Both the position numbers and the translations under genes were made by a program. From a virus: 63,015 nucleotides of DNA. Positions within the stretch are counted from its first letter, which is position 1. Each line of letters opens with the position of its first letter. Below the pieces are notes generated by a model. The model saw nothing but the letters and a program-made list of their open reading frames with translations. It had not been told where the DNA came from and ran no database searches. The stretch covers positions 1 to 63,015 of the IMG/VR virus record IMGVR_UViG_3300009496_001865. One strand, given 5' to 3'. Positions 55,159 to 63,015 of this stretch are shown here, piece after piece.

Positions 55159-58100
55159 TTATCTGTCCGTTCTTAATACTTGTTGGTTTATTTTATCTAC
55201 TATTTCTATGTCATTCACTGTTGCTGTGCTTAAAAACAACTGATATGGTTCTGCTTTAACCTGGAATAAGTCTCCAAATGCTCCGGAAGTATTTTTAGGA
55301 AGTATAACAATACTGCCTATGTTACTACCTAATCGCTGATGCACAAAACTTGATAATTCTGTAAAGTAAAAAGTCTCACCGTAGTCCCAATTCTTAACAT
55401 CGAAGTAAGTGTTAAATGCACTAATAATCTTAGACTTAATTTCATTATCACTCATTGTTGTTCCTGGAAGTTTTACTACTTTAAATTTTGCTTGGTTAGT
55501 TGCCTCTGCATCTGTTCCAAACAATAACTTAAACTCTGCACTCTTATAAACAATAGCATCACTGGCATTTTTAAACTCATCTAATTTCTTAAACTCTGTT
55601 GCCAATTCTGCACTTGTTGGTGGTAGCGGATATGTTGTTCCTAAAATATTTTTATATTTTTGTATTTCAGTGTTGTATGACTCTGTTAAAACAAGCATCT
55701 CAACTATGTTGCTAATACTAGGATCAATTCTTACATCTTTAGGAGCAACATGTTTCCATTTTAAAACAACTTCGTCGTCACTCTGAATTGCTGTATTTTG
55801 TCCTGATGCTCTACCATTTCTAACAAAGTAATCTTTTGTTTCATATGCGGCAATAACATTTGTATTGGTGCTACTTTTAACTAGTTCATAAATTTTTTCA
55901 TTTGCATTATCGTATAATACTAGTCCTGAAAATAAACCTGATGTATTATTAAAACTATTAATGTAAGTTGAATCTTTAAGTATAATAACTTTTTGATCTG
56001 ATATTGCTACAGGACTAGAAAAACTAGTAGGGCCAACGGTATCTGCGGCTACGTCTACTTTAATAACTGTTTCTTTTCTTAGATCTTGTATGCTTCCTGT
56101 TAAAGGTCTATCGTAAGTATAACCATCAAAGTCTTTGTAATACTCAAAGAATATTAAATCATCTGCACTAACAAAATCTTCAAACTGCAACGGTTCATTA
56201 GGAACTTTGTCGCCGTCTGTGTCCACTGGTGATACTATAACCTTTCTGTTATCTGTATACCCGTCATCATATTTTACAACATCTGTTATTTCCCAAACTA
56301 TGTCTTTATCAAGTTTTCTTCTGTCTTGCTTGTATATAACATCAAATTTATCTTGACTAATAGCACCAGTTCTATCTGTTACAAAACTGTGTCGCATAAC
56401 AGTTGGCTTTAAATTTCCATCCCAGTTAGTCACTGACAATGTTCCTTCACCAGCCGCTATTTGTGTTGCATTTGCAAAGTTTCTTATTCTACCTTGAACT
56501 AATCCTGTTGCTTTGTCTAATGTTGTTCCATTAGATTGTGCTATGAAAACTTTTTCACTGCCGTCTGTCATTTGATCTCGGTATACAACATTACCACCCG
56601 AATTATAAATGTTGCTATTAAATGTTGTAATACTGAACGATACGTTTACATTATTTGGCCAAAAGTTTACAATACCTGAACTATTAGAAAGTGTTGCTTT
56701 TTGAAAATTCGAATTTACTGTATAAATTCCTGATTCTGTTTTACTGTATGGTGCTGTTTGGATTGATATTGATTGTGCATCAACAAACAGGTTTCCTGTT
56801 GTTGGATCGTCATCACCGTTTCTGTAAATCCCTAAATTAGTTCTCCACTGTATTTCTACGTCATGATATTTTGTGTCTCTAGTTCTTAAAGGCAGTTGAG
56901 GATTACCATTTATCGGTTTATAATATTCGCCTGTTTCACTACTAATGTATACATTACCTATACCGTCCTGATAATCTGGATGCATACTCCATGTAAATGT
57001 TTCTTTACCGCCTGGTTTAAAGTTTACTTTAGTTAAAATAATTTGATCTTTACTTGCTGAATTAGTTGTATCTGTTACTTTAATATTTGTAATATTATAA
57101 AACTTAAGATCTTTTTTACTTTGAATTATATATTTTTGTCCTCTGCAAGTTACATTATAACTATAATTTGATCCTACGCCTGGTTGGTAAGTAAACATTA
57201 GTAACCAACTAGCATCTAATCCTGCATCTGTAGTATTTTGATTATATTGTGCATTCCAGTCGCTTGTTTTGTTTAAATTATTATTAGTAATAACATACCA
57301 ATTATCTAATTCAGGATCGTAACCTAAACCAAATGTTTTTCTATTTTCTAACTCGCTAACAACTGCTGTTGTTTCACTCGATTTAAATGTTCTTCTAAGT
57401 GTTGACACAAATTCATCTACTCTCCAACCATGTTGAACTTTTGCACTTAATTTTATAGGACCAACTGATGTTGATATTCCGCTTGATAAGTCGCCGTTGT
57501 TATCTACACTAATAATTCTTACCCACTTGTATTCTGATACATTAGAAGGATTTACAAATTTAAAATAATTGTTTGGTGCAAACATTTTGAATTGATTGTA
57601 ATCTGTTCTAAGAACATTATCTATTCCTGTCTTGTCTTCTAGGAAGTAACCTGTAATGCTATCACTTACTACTGTAGGCAATGTCATCCATCTAATGTTT
57701 GCTCCGGTTAGTTCCCATTTTGTTTCGTCTTCGGTTTTCCATGACTTTCTAAATTTGTCATATCCAAAATTTATAAGTTCTTGTGATTTTAGTAATTCAG
57801 GAATTTGAACTGCTGTTGCTTCTAAAGGCGTAATACTATTGCTAAGACTTAAAATTTTACTTGTATTTTTAATTTCCGAATACAATGCACCGTCATTAGC
57901 AAAAGTATCTACATTTTGATATGTTCCAGTAGGATCGTTAATATCAATGTATCTACTATGCCCTGCATGTGTTTTATTAATTGCTTTTAATTTTTTAATG
58001 TTTGCACTTTGACTGAATGGAAACACATTATAGTCTTGAGCACTTACCATTCTGTTTTGTGTATAATAAGTTTGTGGTGCCCTTTCTTTAATTGCTTCTA

Positions 58101-59340
58101 AGTCTTCACCACCTACACTATTACCAACTGATTCTCTTAAAGAAAATGTTACTGTTAATGTGTGGTTCTCGCCTGTTTGTGAAACATAAGGTATGCCAAC
58201 TGTCTGAAGTCTTGCATCATCTGGATATATAGTGTATGATTCTGCATCACTAACTCTGTAATAAAACCTAAAGTTGCCAAAAGGTATGTTACCAAAGTTG
58301 CTGTCTGGAAATCTTATTCTTATTCCGTCATTGTCTAAGTTCTCAATTGAATACAGATTTCTTTGATCAAATGCAAGATTATTATAATATAGTGTTTGAC
58401 CTACAGTATTTGGAATCTTTTTCCATTCATTAATTACTGCACCTGTGCTGTCAACTTCTTGCAAGAAGCAATCTGTTTCATTAATGCCTGCAACTTCTAT
58501 ATCTACTGTTCTATTTTCTACAGGTGTAGTAAAGTTTAAATTAGCAACTTTAAAGTCGCCTTGCTTAAACAATAAGAAAAATCCTGTTGAATTACTGCTA
58601 ACACCTAATCCATCGTTTTGATAGATTAGATTAAAATTGTTTGTAGGATTTGGATGTCTTTCAAAATATACATCATTATCTAAAAAGTCTGGGTTTACTA
58701 TTTCAAAGTTTCTATCCACACCTGATGTTGATAAGTTAAAGTCAAACGCCAATGCGTTTGTTACAGGAGTATTAATCTCATACAGTTCTGTATTGATGCC
58801 TGCAACTTTACCTGCTTTAGCAGGTTGTGAAAATCTATTGTATGAAGCCATCGCAGAATTTAAAATTGTTATAAACTGCTCATATGCTTCTGGATTGTTT
58901 GCATCATCCCAGAAAACATTTACATTATTAATGTCATTGCCTATACTATCTTGTATTGGTTCTGTTGTTGATACTGCATCAATTTTCATTAATCCACTTG
59001 CAGGAATATTTCTTTTAGGATTGTATCCTAACATTCTTGCAAGTTTAAATACTGAGTCTCTTCTTTCAGCAGTTTCTAAAAAGTTTTCTCTTGTATTGAC
59101 ATCCATTCTAAATGCAAGTGACTGAGAAAGAAATGATAGCATTTCTATAATTGCTATGAACTCTGAACTTTCTATGTAATCGTTAAATGTCTCTGGAAAA
59201 TTTGTTCTGATATATTCTATGAGGGACGCTCTGACAGTATCAAAATCATAGGCTTGAAAATCTACTTCACTGAATGCTTTATATGCCACTTTCCAATCTT
59301 CTGCGGCAAATAAATTATTTTGTCTTGATATAAGTGCCAT
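55159..59340 (-). CDS. 6: baseplate wedge protein, gp6-like
   Basis: The protein has 1,393 residues, about twice T4 gp6 (660). The N-terminus 'YDFDTVRASLIEYIRTNFPETFNDY' with 'ESSEFIAIIEMLSFLSQSLAFR' and 'NTRENFLETAERRDSVFKLARMLGY' is the conserved gp6/baseplate-J-type wedge signature, including the 'GYNPKRNIPA' turn. The extra length lies in the middle, between the gp6-like head and an end containing 'FNTYFDVKNWDYGETFYFTEL'. Its role is to form the wedge ring of the contractile-tail baseplate with gp25 and a gp53-type partner. GAGGAG lies in the last gp25 codons, and one base separates the two genes. Confidence 0.92.
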   Translation of the reverse strand: MALISRQNNLFAAEDWKVAYKAFSEVDFQAYDFDTVRASLIEYIRTNFPETFNDYIESSEFIAIIEMLSFLSQSLAFRMDVNTRENFLETAERRDSVFKLARMLGYNPKRNIPASGLMKIDAVSTTEPIQDSIGNDINNVNVFWDDANNPEAYEQFITILNSAMASYNRFSQPAKAGKVAGINTELYEINTPVTNALAFDFNLSTSGVDRNFEIVNPDFLDNDVYFERHPNPTNNFNLIYQNDGLGVSSNSTGFFLLFKQGDFKVANLNFTTPVENRTVDIEVAGINETDCFLQEVDSTGAVINEWKKIPNTVGQTLYYNNLAFDQRNLYSIENLDNDGIRIRFPDSNFGNIPFGNFRFYYRVSDAESYTIYPDDARLQTVGIPYVSQTGENHTLTVTFSLRESVGNSVGGEDLEAIKERAPQTYYTQNRMVSAQDYNVFPFSQSANIKKLKAINKTHAGHSRYIDINDPTGTYQNVDTFANDGALYSEIKNTSKILSLSNSITPLEATAVQIPELLKSQELINFGYDKFRKSWKTEDETKWELTGANIRWMTLPTVVSDSITGYFLEDKTGIDNVLRTDYNQFKMFAPNNYFKFVNPSNVSEYKWVRIISVDNNGDLSSGISTSVGPIKLSAKVQHGWRVDEFVSTLRRTFKSSETTAVVSELENRKTFGLGYDPELDNWYVITNNNLNKTSDWNAQYNQNTTDAGLDASWLLMFTYQPGVGSNYSYNVTCRGQKYIIQSKKDLKFYNITNIKVTDTTNSASKDQIILTKVNFKPGGKETFTWSMHPDYQDGIGNVYISSETGEYYKPINGNPQLPLRTRDTKYHDVEIQWRTNLGIYRNGDDDPTTGNLFVDAQSISIQTAPYSKTESGIYTVNSNFQKATLSNSSGIVNFWPNNVNVSFSITTFNSNIYNSGGNVVYRDQMTDGSEKVFIAQSNGTTLDKATGLVQGRIRNFANATQIAAGEGTLSVTNWDGNLKPTVMRHSFVTDRTGAISQDKFDVIYKQDRRKLDKDIVWEITDVVKYDDGYTDNRKVIVSPVDTDGDKVPNEPLQFEDFVSADDLIFFEYYKDFDGYTYDRPLTGSIQDLRKETVIKVDVAADTVGPTSFSSPVAISDQKVIILKDSTYINSFNNTSGLFSGLVLYDNANEKIYELVKSSTNTNVIAAYETKDYFVRNGRASGQNTAIQSDDEVVLKWKHVAPKDVRIDPSISNIVEMLVLTESYNTEIQKYKNILGTTYPLPPTSAELATEFKKLDEFKNASDAIVYKSAEFKLLFGTDAEATNQAKFKVVKLPGTTMSDNEIKSKIISAFNTYFDVKNWDYGETFYFTELSSFVHQRLGSNIGSIVILPKNTSGAFGDLFQVKAEPYQLFLSTATVNDIEIVDKINQQVLRTDR

Positions 59341-59341
59341 G

Positions 59342-59710
59342 TTATACTAACTCCTCATTTATAAATTCTAGATAAAGTGTATCAGAGGATCGTAAAACGT
59401 TAAATGAGATATCAACTTCACATCTTACTGTATGGTCTAATACTACTACTCTAATGTCGTTGAGACTAACTCTACTATCTGACTCTATTATTCTTTCTAC
59501 ATCTTCTCTAATATCGCTTTCGGTCATACCATCTAAAGGATTCATTATGATATCATGTATAATACTTCCAAAGTTAGGTCGCATAAGACGTTCACCTCTT
59601 TTTGTATAAAAATGATTGAGCAAATCTCTTTTAATTAATTCCTCATCACTTAAAGTATACGGGGCCTTGCTTTTGCCGATTGTGTTAAATCCTCTAAATA
59701 TTGTAGCCAT
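59342..59710 (-). CDS. 25: baseplate wedge protein, gp25-like
   Basis: The frame is open from 59731, but that start would include the GATAAATA motif. ATG 59710 begins MATIFRGF and is preferred, giving 122 residues against 132 in T4. 'RDLLNHFYTKRGERLMRPNFGSIIHDIIMNPLDG' is the GPW_gp25 core with its conserved R-P-x-[FY]-G-[ST]. In T4 this protein bridges wedge and sheath start. The short leaderless-type promoter just upstream suggests it heads the baseplate transcript that continues into gp6 and the giant protein. Confidence 0.92.
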   Translation of the reverse strand: MATIFRGFNTIGKSKAPYTLSDEELIKRDLLNHFYTKRGERLMRPNFGSIIHDIIMNPLDGMTESDIREDVERIIESDSRVSLNDIRVVVLDHTVRCEVDISFNVLRSSDTLYLEFINEELV

Positions 59711-59715
59711 ACTTG

Positions 59716-59723
59716 TATTTATC
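59716..59723 (-). promoter_or_regulatory. T4-like late promoter GATAAATA
   Basis: Exactly five bases (CAAGT) separate it from the gp25 ATG. It lies at the left end of a 116-base divergent gap and probably drives gp25, gp6 and the giant protein. Confidence 0.65.
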
Positions 59724-59788
59724 AAAATCATTAAAAGAAGTTTTAATAAAGATATATGCCAGAATTCCGTGCTTTAAACAACAAATAT

Positions 59789-59796
59789 AGTAAATA
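59789..59796 (+). promoter_or_regulatory. candidate late promoter AGTAAATA
   Basis: It is followed by a 30-base AT-rich leader holding GAGGAAA before the ATG at 59827. The match is weaker, but it is the only such site before the plus-strand operon. Confidence 0.35.
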
Positions 59797-59826
59797 TTAT
59801 TTTTAATTAATCACATTGAGGAAACA

Positions 59827-60081
59827 ATGTATAACATTCAAAAAGAGTTTGACAAAATATGGTCCAAGGCCAGAGAGGCAAATAAAACCGCAGGCATGGA
59901 ACGTTTTCGCAAAATAGAAGAAGCAAAAGGTTCAAAATTTAAAACATATGGAATTTATGATGTAAAGACTCATAAGTATGTGCTTTTCGATAGTATCAAC
60001 TTTGCTGGTAACTTTAGGTATGACAAAAATACACGACCTGATGAACTTTTACAAATGGGTATGCTTATAAGCAATGCCTAA
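59827..60081 (+). CDS. small protein of unknown function, 84 aa
   Basis: The start has a good ribosome site (GAGGAAA, four bases gap). The protein is a charged helix (residues 1-35, 'FDKIWSKAREANKTAGMERFRKIEEAKG') followed by beta strands ('YGIYDVKTHKYVLFDS'). No family is recognised. It is the first gene of a three-gene plus-strand operon that interrupts the minus-strand baseplate block, and it overlaps the hydrolase gene by eight bases (ATGCCTAA). Confidence 0.6.
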   Translation: MYNIQKEFDKIWSKAREANKTAGMERFRKIEEAKGSKFKTYGIYDVKTHKYVLFDSINFAGNFRYDKNTRPDELLQMGMLISNA

Positions 60082-60709
60082 TGTAATTTATATACATGGT
60101 GCTAATGCTGATTCAGACAACTTTAATTACTACAAACTAAAACTACCTGAGCACAAATCTATTGCTCCTAATTACGATATGTCGGAAGATCCGTTTGATC
60201 TCGTCATGGCATTTAAAAACAGAAAAGATAAAGAATTTGGTGACGAAAAAGTTATATTAGTAGGACACAGTTTTGGTGGAATAATTGCTTCTTGGTATGC
60301 CAGTGTATTTCAAGAACATGTAAGCCATTTAGTAACTATAGCAACACCATGGGAAGGAACACCAGTAGCAAGAATTTTTGGTTACTTTTGGCGTAATTCA
60401 GATGTTTTTAAAAACACAATGCCTGGTGCTACAGTTTTAGCAATGTTACAAGAAAAAAAGTATAACGGGCCACACACAAATATAATTTGCACAAGAGGAG
60501 CAAACCCAGTTGCAGGTATAGGTGGAAAAGCAAACGATGGAATGATATCTTGTGACAGCCAAAGTAAAACTCCTGCAGGCTTTAAAAACACTCAAACGCA
60601 CCACATAGAAGCAGGACATAGTGGAGTTTTGTTAAATAATACTGTAACAGAAATGTTACACAAAATATTAATCGGTGATAACAATGAACGATTGGTCGAC
60701 ACTGAATGA
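60074..60709 (+). CDS. alpha/beta hydrolase (lipase/PGAP1-like)
   Basis: The protein has 211 residues. YIHGAN near the N-terminus gives the oxyanion-hole HG. GHSFGG (64-69) is the nucleophile elbow with Ser66. ATPWEGTP (89-96) is like lipases of the PGAP1/DUF676 type. Asp154 (NDGMIS) and His181 (EAGHSG) are good candidates for the remaining triad members. It is small, with no lid or signal peptide, so it is cytoplasmic or virion-packed. An esterase acting on lipid or a host ester is likely; the substrate is unknown. Similar genes occur near baseplate genes in other marine T4-like phages. Confidence 0.8.
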   Translation: MPNVIYIHGANADSDNFNYYKLKLPEHKSIAPNYDMSEDPFDLVMAFKNRKDKEFGDEKVILVGHSFGGIIASWYASVFQEHVSHLVTIATPWEGTPVARIFGYFWRNSDVFKNTMPGATVLAMLQEKKYNGPHTNIICTRGANPVAGIGGKANDGMISCDSQSKTPAGFKNTQTHHIEAGHSGVLLNNTVTEMLHKILIGDNNERLVDTE

Positions 60710-60884
60710 CACTCTAGAAGAGCAACTTCGTAGAGAATTAATAGATCTTAAGAAGCATAACGATGCATTACAAAATCGTATAGCAATGCTTGAAAACTCT
60801 GTCAAAACAGAACAAGAGCAAAAGTATAATGCTTATAAAAGAATAAGTGAATTAGTTAAAACTACCCATAACGAGCAAACTTAA
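60684..60884 (+). CDS. small coiled-coil protein, 66 aa
   Basis: ATG 60684 is preferred over the in-frame GTG three codons upstream. It starts inside the hydrolase gene, with a 26-base overlap. The whole protein is a helix with heptads ('LEEQLRRELIDLKKHNDAL', 'IAMLENSVKTEQ'), so an oligomerising or adaptor role is likely. The 3' end overlaps the convergent gp5-like gene by 23 bases. It is common in this spot in T4-like marine phages, in my memory, but the function is unknown. Confidence 0.62.
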   Translation: MNDWSTLNDTLEEQLRRELIDLKKHNDALQNRIAMLENSVKTEQEQKYNAYKRISELVKTTHNEQT

Positions 60885-63015
60885 TAGCCTTAGCCATTGC
60901 TCCAAAACTAGAACCATCTTCAAATTTAGGTATAGTTACACTATCAGGAGTTTGAAATAACTCGCCATACAGCATACCTCTTTCAATATAATCTCGTCTA
61001 GTCTTAGGACGTCTGCTATAACCTACGGTTCCTTTATTAAAGTCTAGCATACTGTTAGGAACTTTAGAATATTCAGCCGCTTTTACAAACTGCAATGCTC
61101 TGCTGTTTTTAAAGTTTTCTATCCCTACATGATCTGCTAATAAAGTTAATGATGCTAGTTGATTGTCTGATAATTGACTGTTACCAACATATTCGCTTAC
61201 AACATTACTTGTTCTTCTTAAATCAGATGCAGTCATAAGATTGTTTGCTACAGCACCTACTCCACCTCTAGTGTCTATTATGAAACTGCCGTCCTTAGAA
61301 GTATAAATTTTGCTTAGTCCATCTCTAGAAACATTAATCCCTAATTTACTTAAAAGAGGACCTGTATCTTCGCCTGACTTTTCTGCGGCCTGTATTAATG
61401 CTATACCTCTAGTTAGATCGCCCATGGATATATCATTAGTATCAACTCTTTCGCTGTTGGCGTTCACTGCTACTGTTTTTGTTATTGCTTCTATGTCACT
61501 AATCTTTCTACCTGAGCCAAGTATTTTATAATTACCTGGAGTCTTAGTGGGTGCTTGTAATGGTTTTACACCTGCTGTTATAGCCGATACTGCTGTGGCC
61601 ATTGCATTTGTTTCTTCTAACTTTTTATTAAATGCAGGAGTAAAGTTTGATGATACATTCTTATCTGGTTCATTGTATAAAGGATTATTGTTGTTGTCAT
61701 ACCCTGGTGATGATTGATATCCTGCAGGTGAATTACTATCTGCAGGTGTTTCGCCTAGAGGTCCGATAACACCATTTGAATTTGGTGCCATTGCATCTGC
61801 AATACTTTCGTCTGGAACAATACTGTTTTGATTCTCATTTTCCGGATCAGCCGAGGCATGTCCGGCAAATGGTTCTGATGTAATTAAATTACTAACAATT
61901 GACTTCATCTTATACTTGTCTCTTCTGCCACCAGTAGGCAGTAATGTATCGCCTTCTCTGTCATACTCTGGCTGTTTGTTTAGATGGTCTTCGTAATCAT
62001 GTGCAAGTATGTTTTCTAACTCTGCCGCGTCATTTTCTCCTGGTTCTGTGGGGTCGGAGCCTCCGCTATTCATTAATACTTTCGAACCTTTTTCAACAAT
62101 CTGTGCGCCTTTCATAGTTACATCACCTCCGGCTTTTATACTATATTTTGCACCTGATTTATTTGAAATTTCGTTTGATGCTAGTATTTCTATATCTCCG
62201 TTGGCCGCTTCTTGTTTAATACTACCTGAAGCATGTGTTGTAACATCACCGGCAATAGACCTATTTAAAATACTTGCGCCTGCAATATTTTTTATTTCGC
62301 CTTCTGCATCTATGTGTATATTGCCCCCAGAGCCATTGCCTGCTCCTTTAAAATCACTGCCTAATGTATCCATGGCCGCTTTAATATTAATGTCTTTACC
62401 TGCTTCTATGTTTATATTATAGTCTGCTCTAAGATTAAAATTTTGTTTTGCTCTCATGTTAATAGAGCCTTCACCGAATACATGTATGTCCCCTAATGAA
62501 TTCATCTCTATCCATGCTCTACCGCTTTTATTAATTAGATAAATTATACCCTCGTTGTCATCTAGTAATACTTGATTGCCTTCTGCACTTCTAATTCGAA
62601 TCTGCCTTGAATCTAAATTATCATCCATTACAAATTGATGTCCGCCCAATCTAACGTCAAAGTCTTTATCTGCTCCTGTTATTGCACTCTTACGAGGACC
62701 AGGTGTTAGTATACCAAAAACTTCACTTGGAGATTCTCTTCTTGAGCCACTATCTCCTGCACCTCTTGTTGCATCGCCGATTAGTCCTTGTTTTACTATT
62801 GCTTCTGAAAGTGTATGTTGAATTGGTCTAAATGTATCGTTATGCCTTACATCTGCTGTTCTTTTATTTTTTTCTACAGTAGGTAATAATTTTGTAGGGT
62901 CTTGATAATTTTTTCCTGCTGGTAACCCTGGAACCATATTAGCAAACATGTCTGGGTATAAACAACTTATAACAAATGGAAATTTAGTATTGCCGTCACC
63001 AAAAGCAACTAATAC
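60862..63015 (-). CDS. 5: baseplate hub/spike protein, gp5-like, 5' end outside the window
   Basis: Although a Met lies at 62949, the frame stays open to the window edge, and the 22 upstream codons read VLVAFGDGN..FPFVIS, the OB-fold 'VaF.dGd...P.v.G' end of gp5. The gene is therefore partial, with 717 residues visible. 'GHQFVMDDNLDSRQIRIRS', 'LLDDNEGIIYLINKSG' and 'INMRAKQNFNLRADYNINIEAGKDINIKA' form the beta-prism of VgrG/gp5 spikes. No lysozyme domain is seen between the OB-fold end and the prism, unlike T4. The C-terminal 350 residues are a different, helical part. It would form the membrane-piercing needle of the contractile tail. Confidence 0.85.
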   Translation of the reverse strand, partial: VLVAFGDGNTKFPFVISCLYPDMFANMVPGLPAGKNYQDPTKLLPTVEKNKRTADVRHNDTFRPIQHTLSEAIVKQGLIGDATRGAGDSGSRRESPSEVFGILTPGPRKSAITGADKDFDVRLGGHQFVMDDNLDSRQIRIRSAEGNQVLLDDNEGIIYLINKSGRAWIEMNSLGDIHVFGEGSINMRAKQNFNLRADYNINIEAGKDINIKAAMDTLGSDFKGAGNGSGGNIHIDAEGEIKNIAGASILNRSIAGDVTTHASGSIKQEAANGDIEILASNEISNKSGAKYSIKAGGDVTMKGAQIVEKGSKVLMNSGGSDPTEPGENDAAELENILAHDYEDHLNKQPEYDREGDTLLPTGGRRDKYKMKSIVSNLITSEPFAGHASADPENENQNSIVPDESIADAMAPNSNGVIGPLGETPADSNSPAGYQSSPGYDNNNNPLYNEPDKNVSSNFTPAFNKKLEETNAMATAVSAITAGVKPLQAPTKTPGNYKILGSGRKISDIEAITKTVAVNANSERVDTNDISMGDLTRGIALIQAAEKSGEDTGPLLSKLGINVSRDGLSKIYTSKDGSFIIDTRGGVGAVANNLMTASDLRRTSNVVSEYVGNSQLSDNQLASLTLLADHVGIENFKNSRALQFVKAAEYSKVPNSMLDFNKGTVGYSRRPKTRRDYIERGMLYGELFQTPDSVTIPKFEDGSSFGAMAKAIKFARYG

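Noticed and set aside
59711-59731. Upstream Met start of the gp25-like gene
   Set aside because: It would translate through the GATAAATA promoter core; ATG 59710 fits the family N-terminus and the promoter spacing seen elsewhere.
1-63015. tRNA genes, CRISPR arrays and insertion sequences
   Set aside because: I saw no cloverleaf-forming stretch in the few gaps, no regularly spaced repeats and no transposase. Almost every base is covered by protein genes, with no gene-free stretch above about 120 bases.

Overview
The window looks like part of an AT-rich genome of a T4-like (contractile-tailed) marine phage. Three lines of evidence support this. First, a baseplate block reads gp5-like hub, gp25-like wedge, gp6-like wedge, then a 5,403-residue virion protein, in the order familiar from marine T4-like phages. 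Second, T4-type late promoters (TATAAATA or GATAAATA, no -35 box) sit directly before genes. Third, genes are tightly packed, with stop and start codons overlapping by 4 or 8 bases. The host is not identified. Low GC, a lipoprotein with VCBS/FG-GAP repeats and small marine-phage-type genes suggest a marine Gram-negative bacterium, possibly a SAR11-like alphaproteobacterium, but this is inference. I recognised no tRNA, IS element, CRISPR array or origin.

Layout. Positions 2-2669 (+) hold a SWIM zinc-finger protein and a large lipoprotein with FG-GAP repeats and a beta-barrel-like C-terminus. Positions 2653-5490 hold two SGNH-fold proteins, a divergent glycosyltransferase-like gene sharing a 24-bp two-way promoter, and a hidden 59-residue BFD-type [2Fe-2S] ferredoxin. 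Positions 5487-20610 (-) hold a P-loop kinase-like protein, a methyltransferase, a protein of ten tandem glycosyltransferase-like units, a NodU/TobZ carbamoyltransferase, two more SGNH proteins, five radical SAM enzymes in a row and a UDP-glucose-dehydrogenase-family enzyme. Positions 20671-31115 (-) hold a fifth SGNH protein, a sulfotransferase, a sixth radical SAM enzyme, a NeuB-like barrel, a WavE-like glycosyltransferase, NeuB, a NeuA-like cytidylyltransferase, two more radical SAM enzymes flanking a DUF2693-like gene, and a single-unit relative of the ten-unit protein. Positions 31134-35194 (-) hold two GT8-like proteins and small conserved phage genes. Positions 35275-63015 hold fibre-type and baseplate genes, with a short plus-strand operon (alpha/beta hydrolase and small proteins) in between.

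Working together: the structural genes build the baseplate and fibres. The roughly 30-kb middle block resembles a glycan-building and decorating pathway: acidic sugar supply (UDP-sugar dehydrogenase, NeuB, NeuA-like), transfer (several glycosyltransferase folds) and decoration (O-carbamoyl, sulfo, methyl and possibly acyl groups). Added to this are eight paralogous N-terminal-twitch radical SAM enzymes of unknown substrate. Because late-type promoters lie at several points in this block and in the virion block, my favoured reading is that the pathway acts late and modifies the virion or the host surface. That reading is inference.
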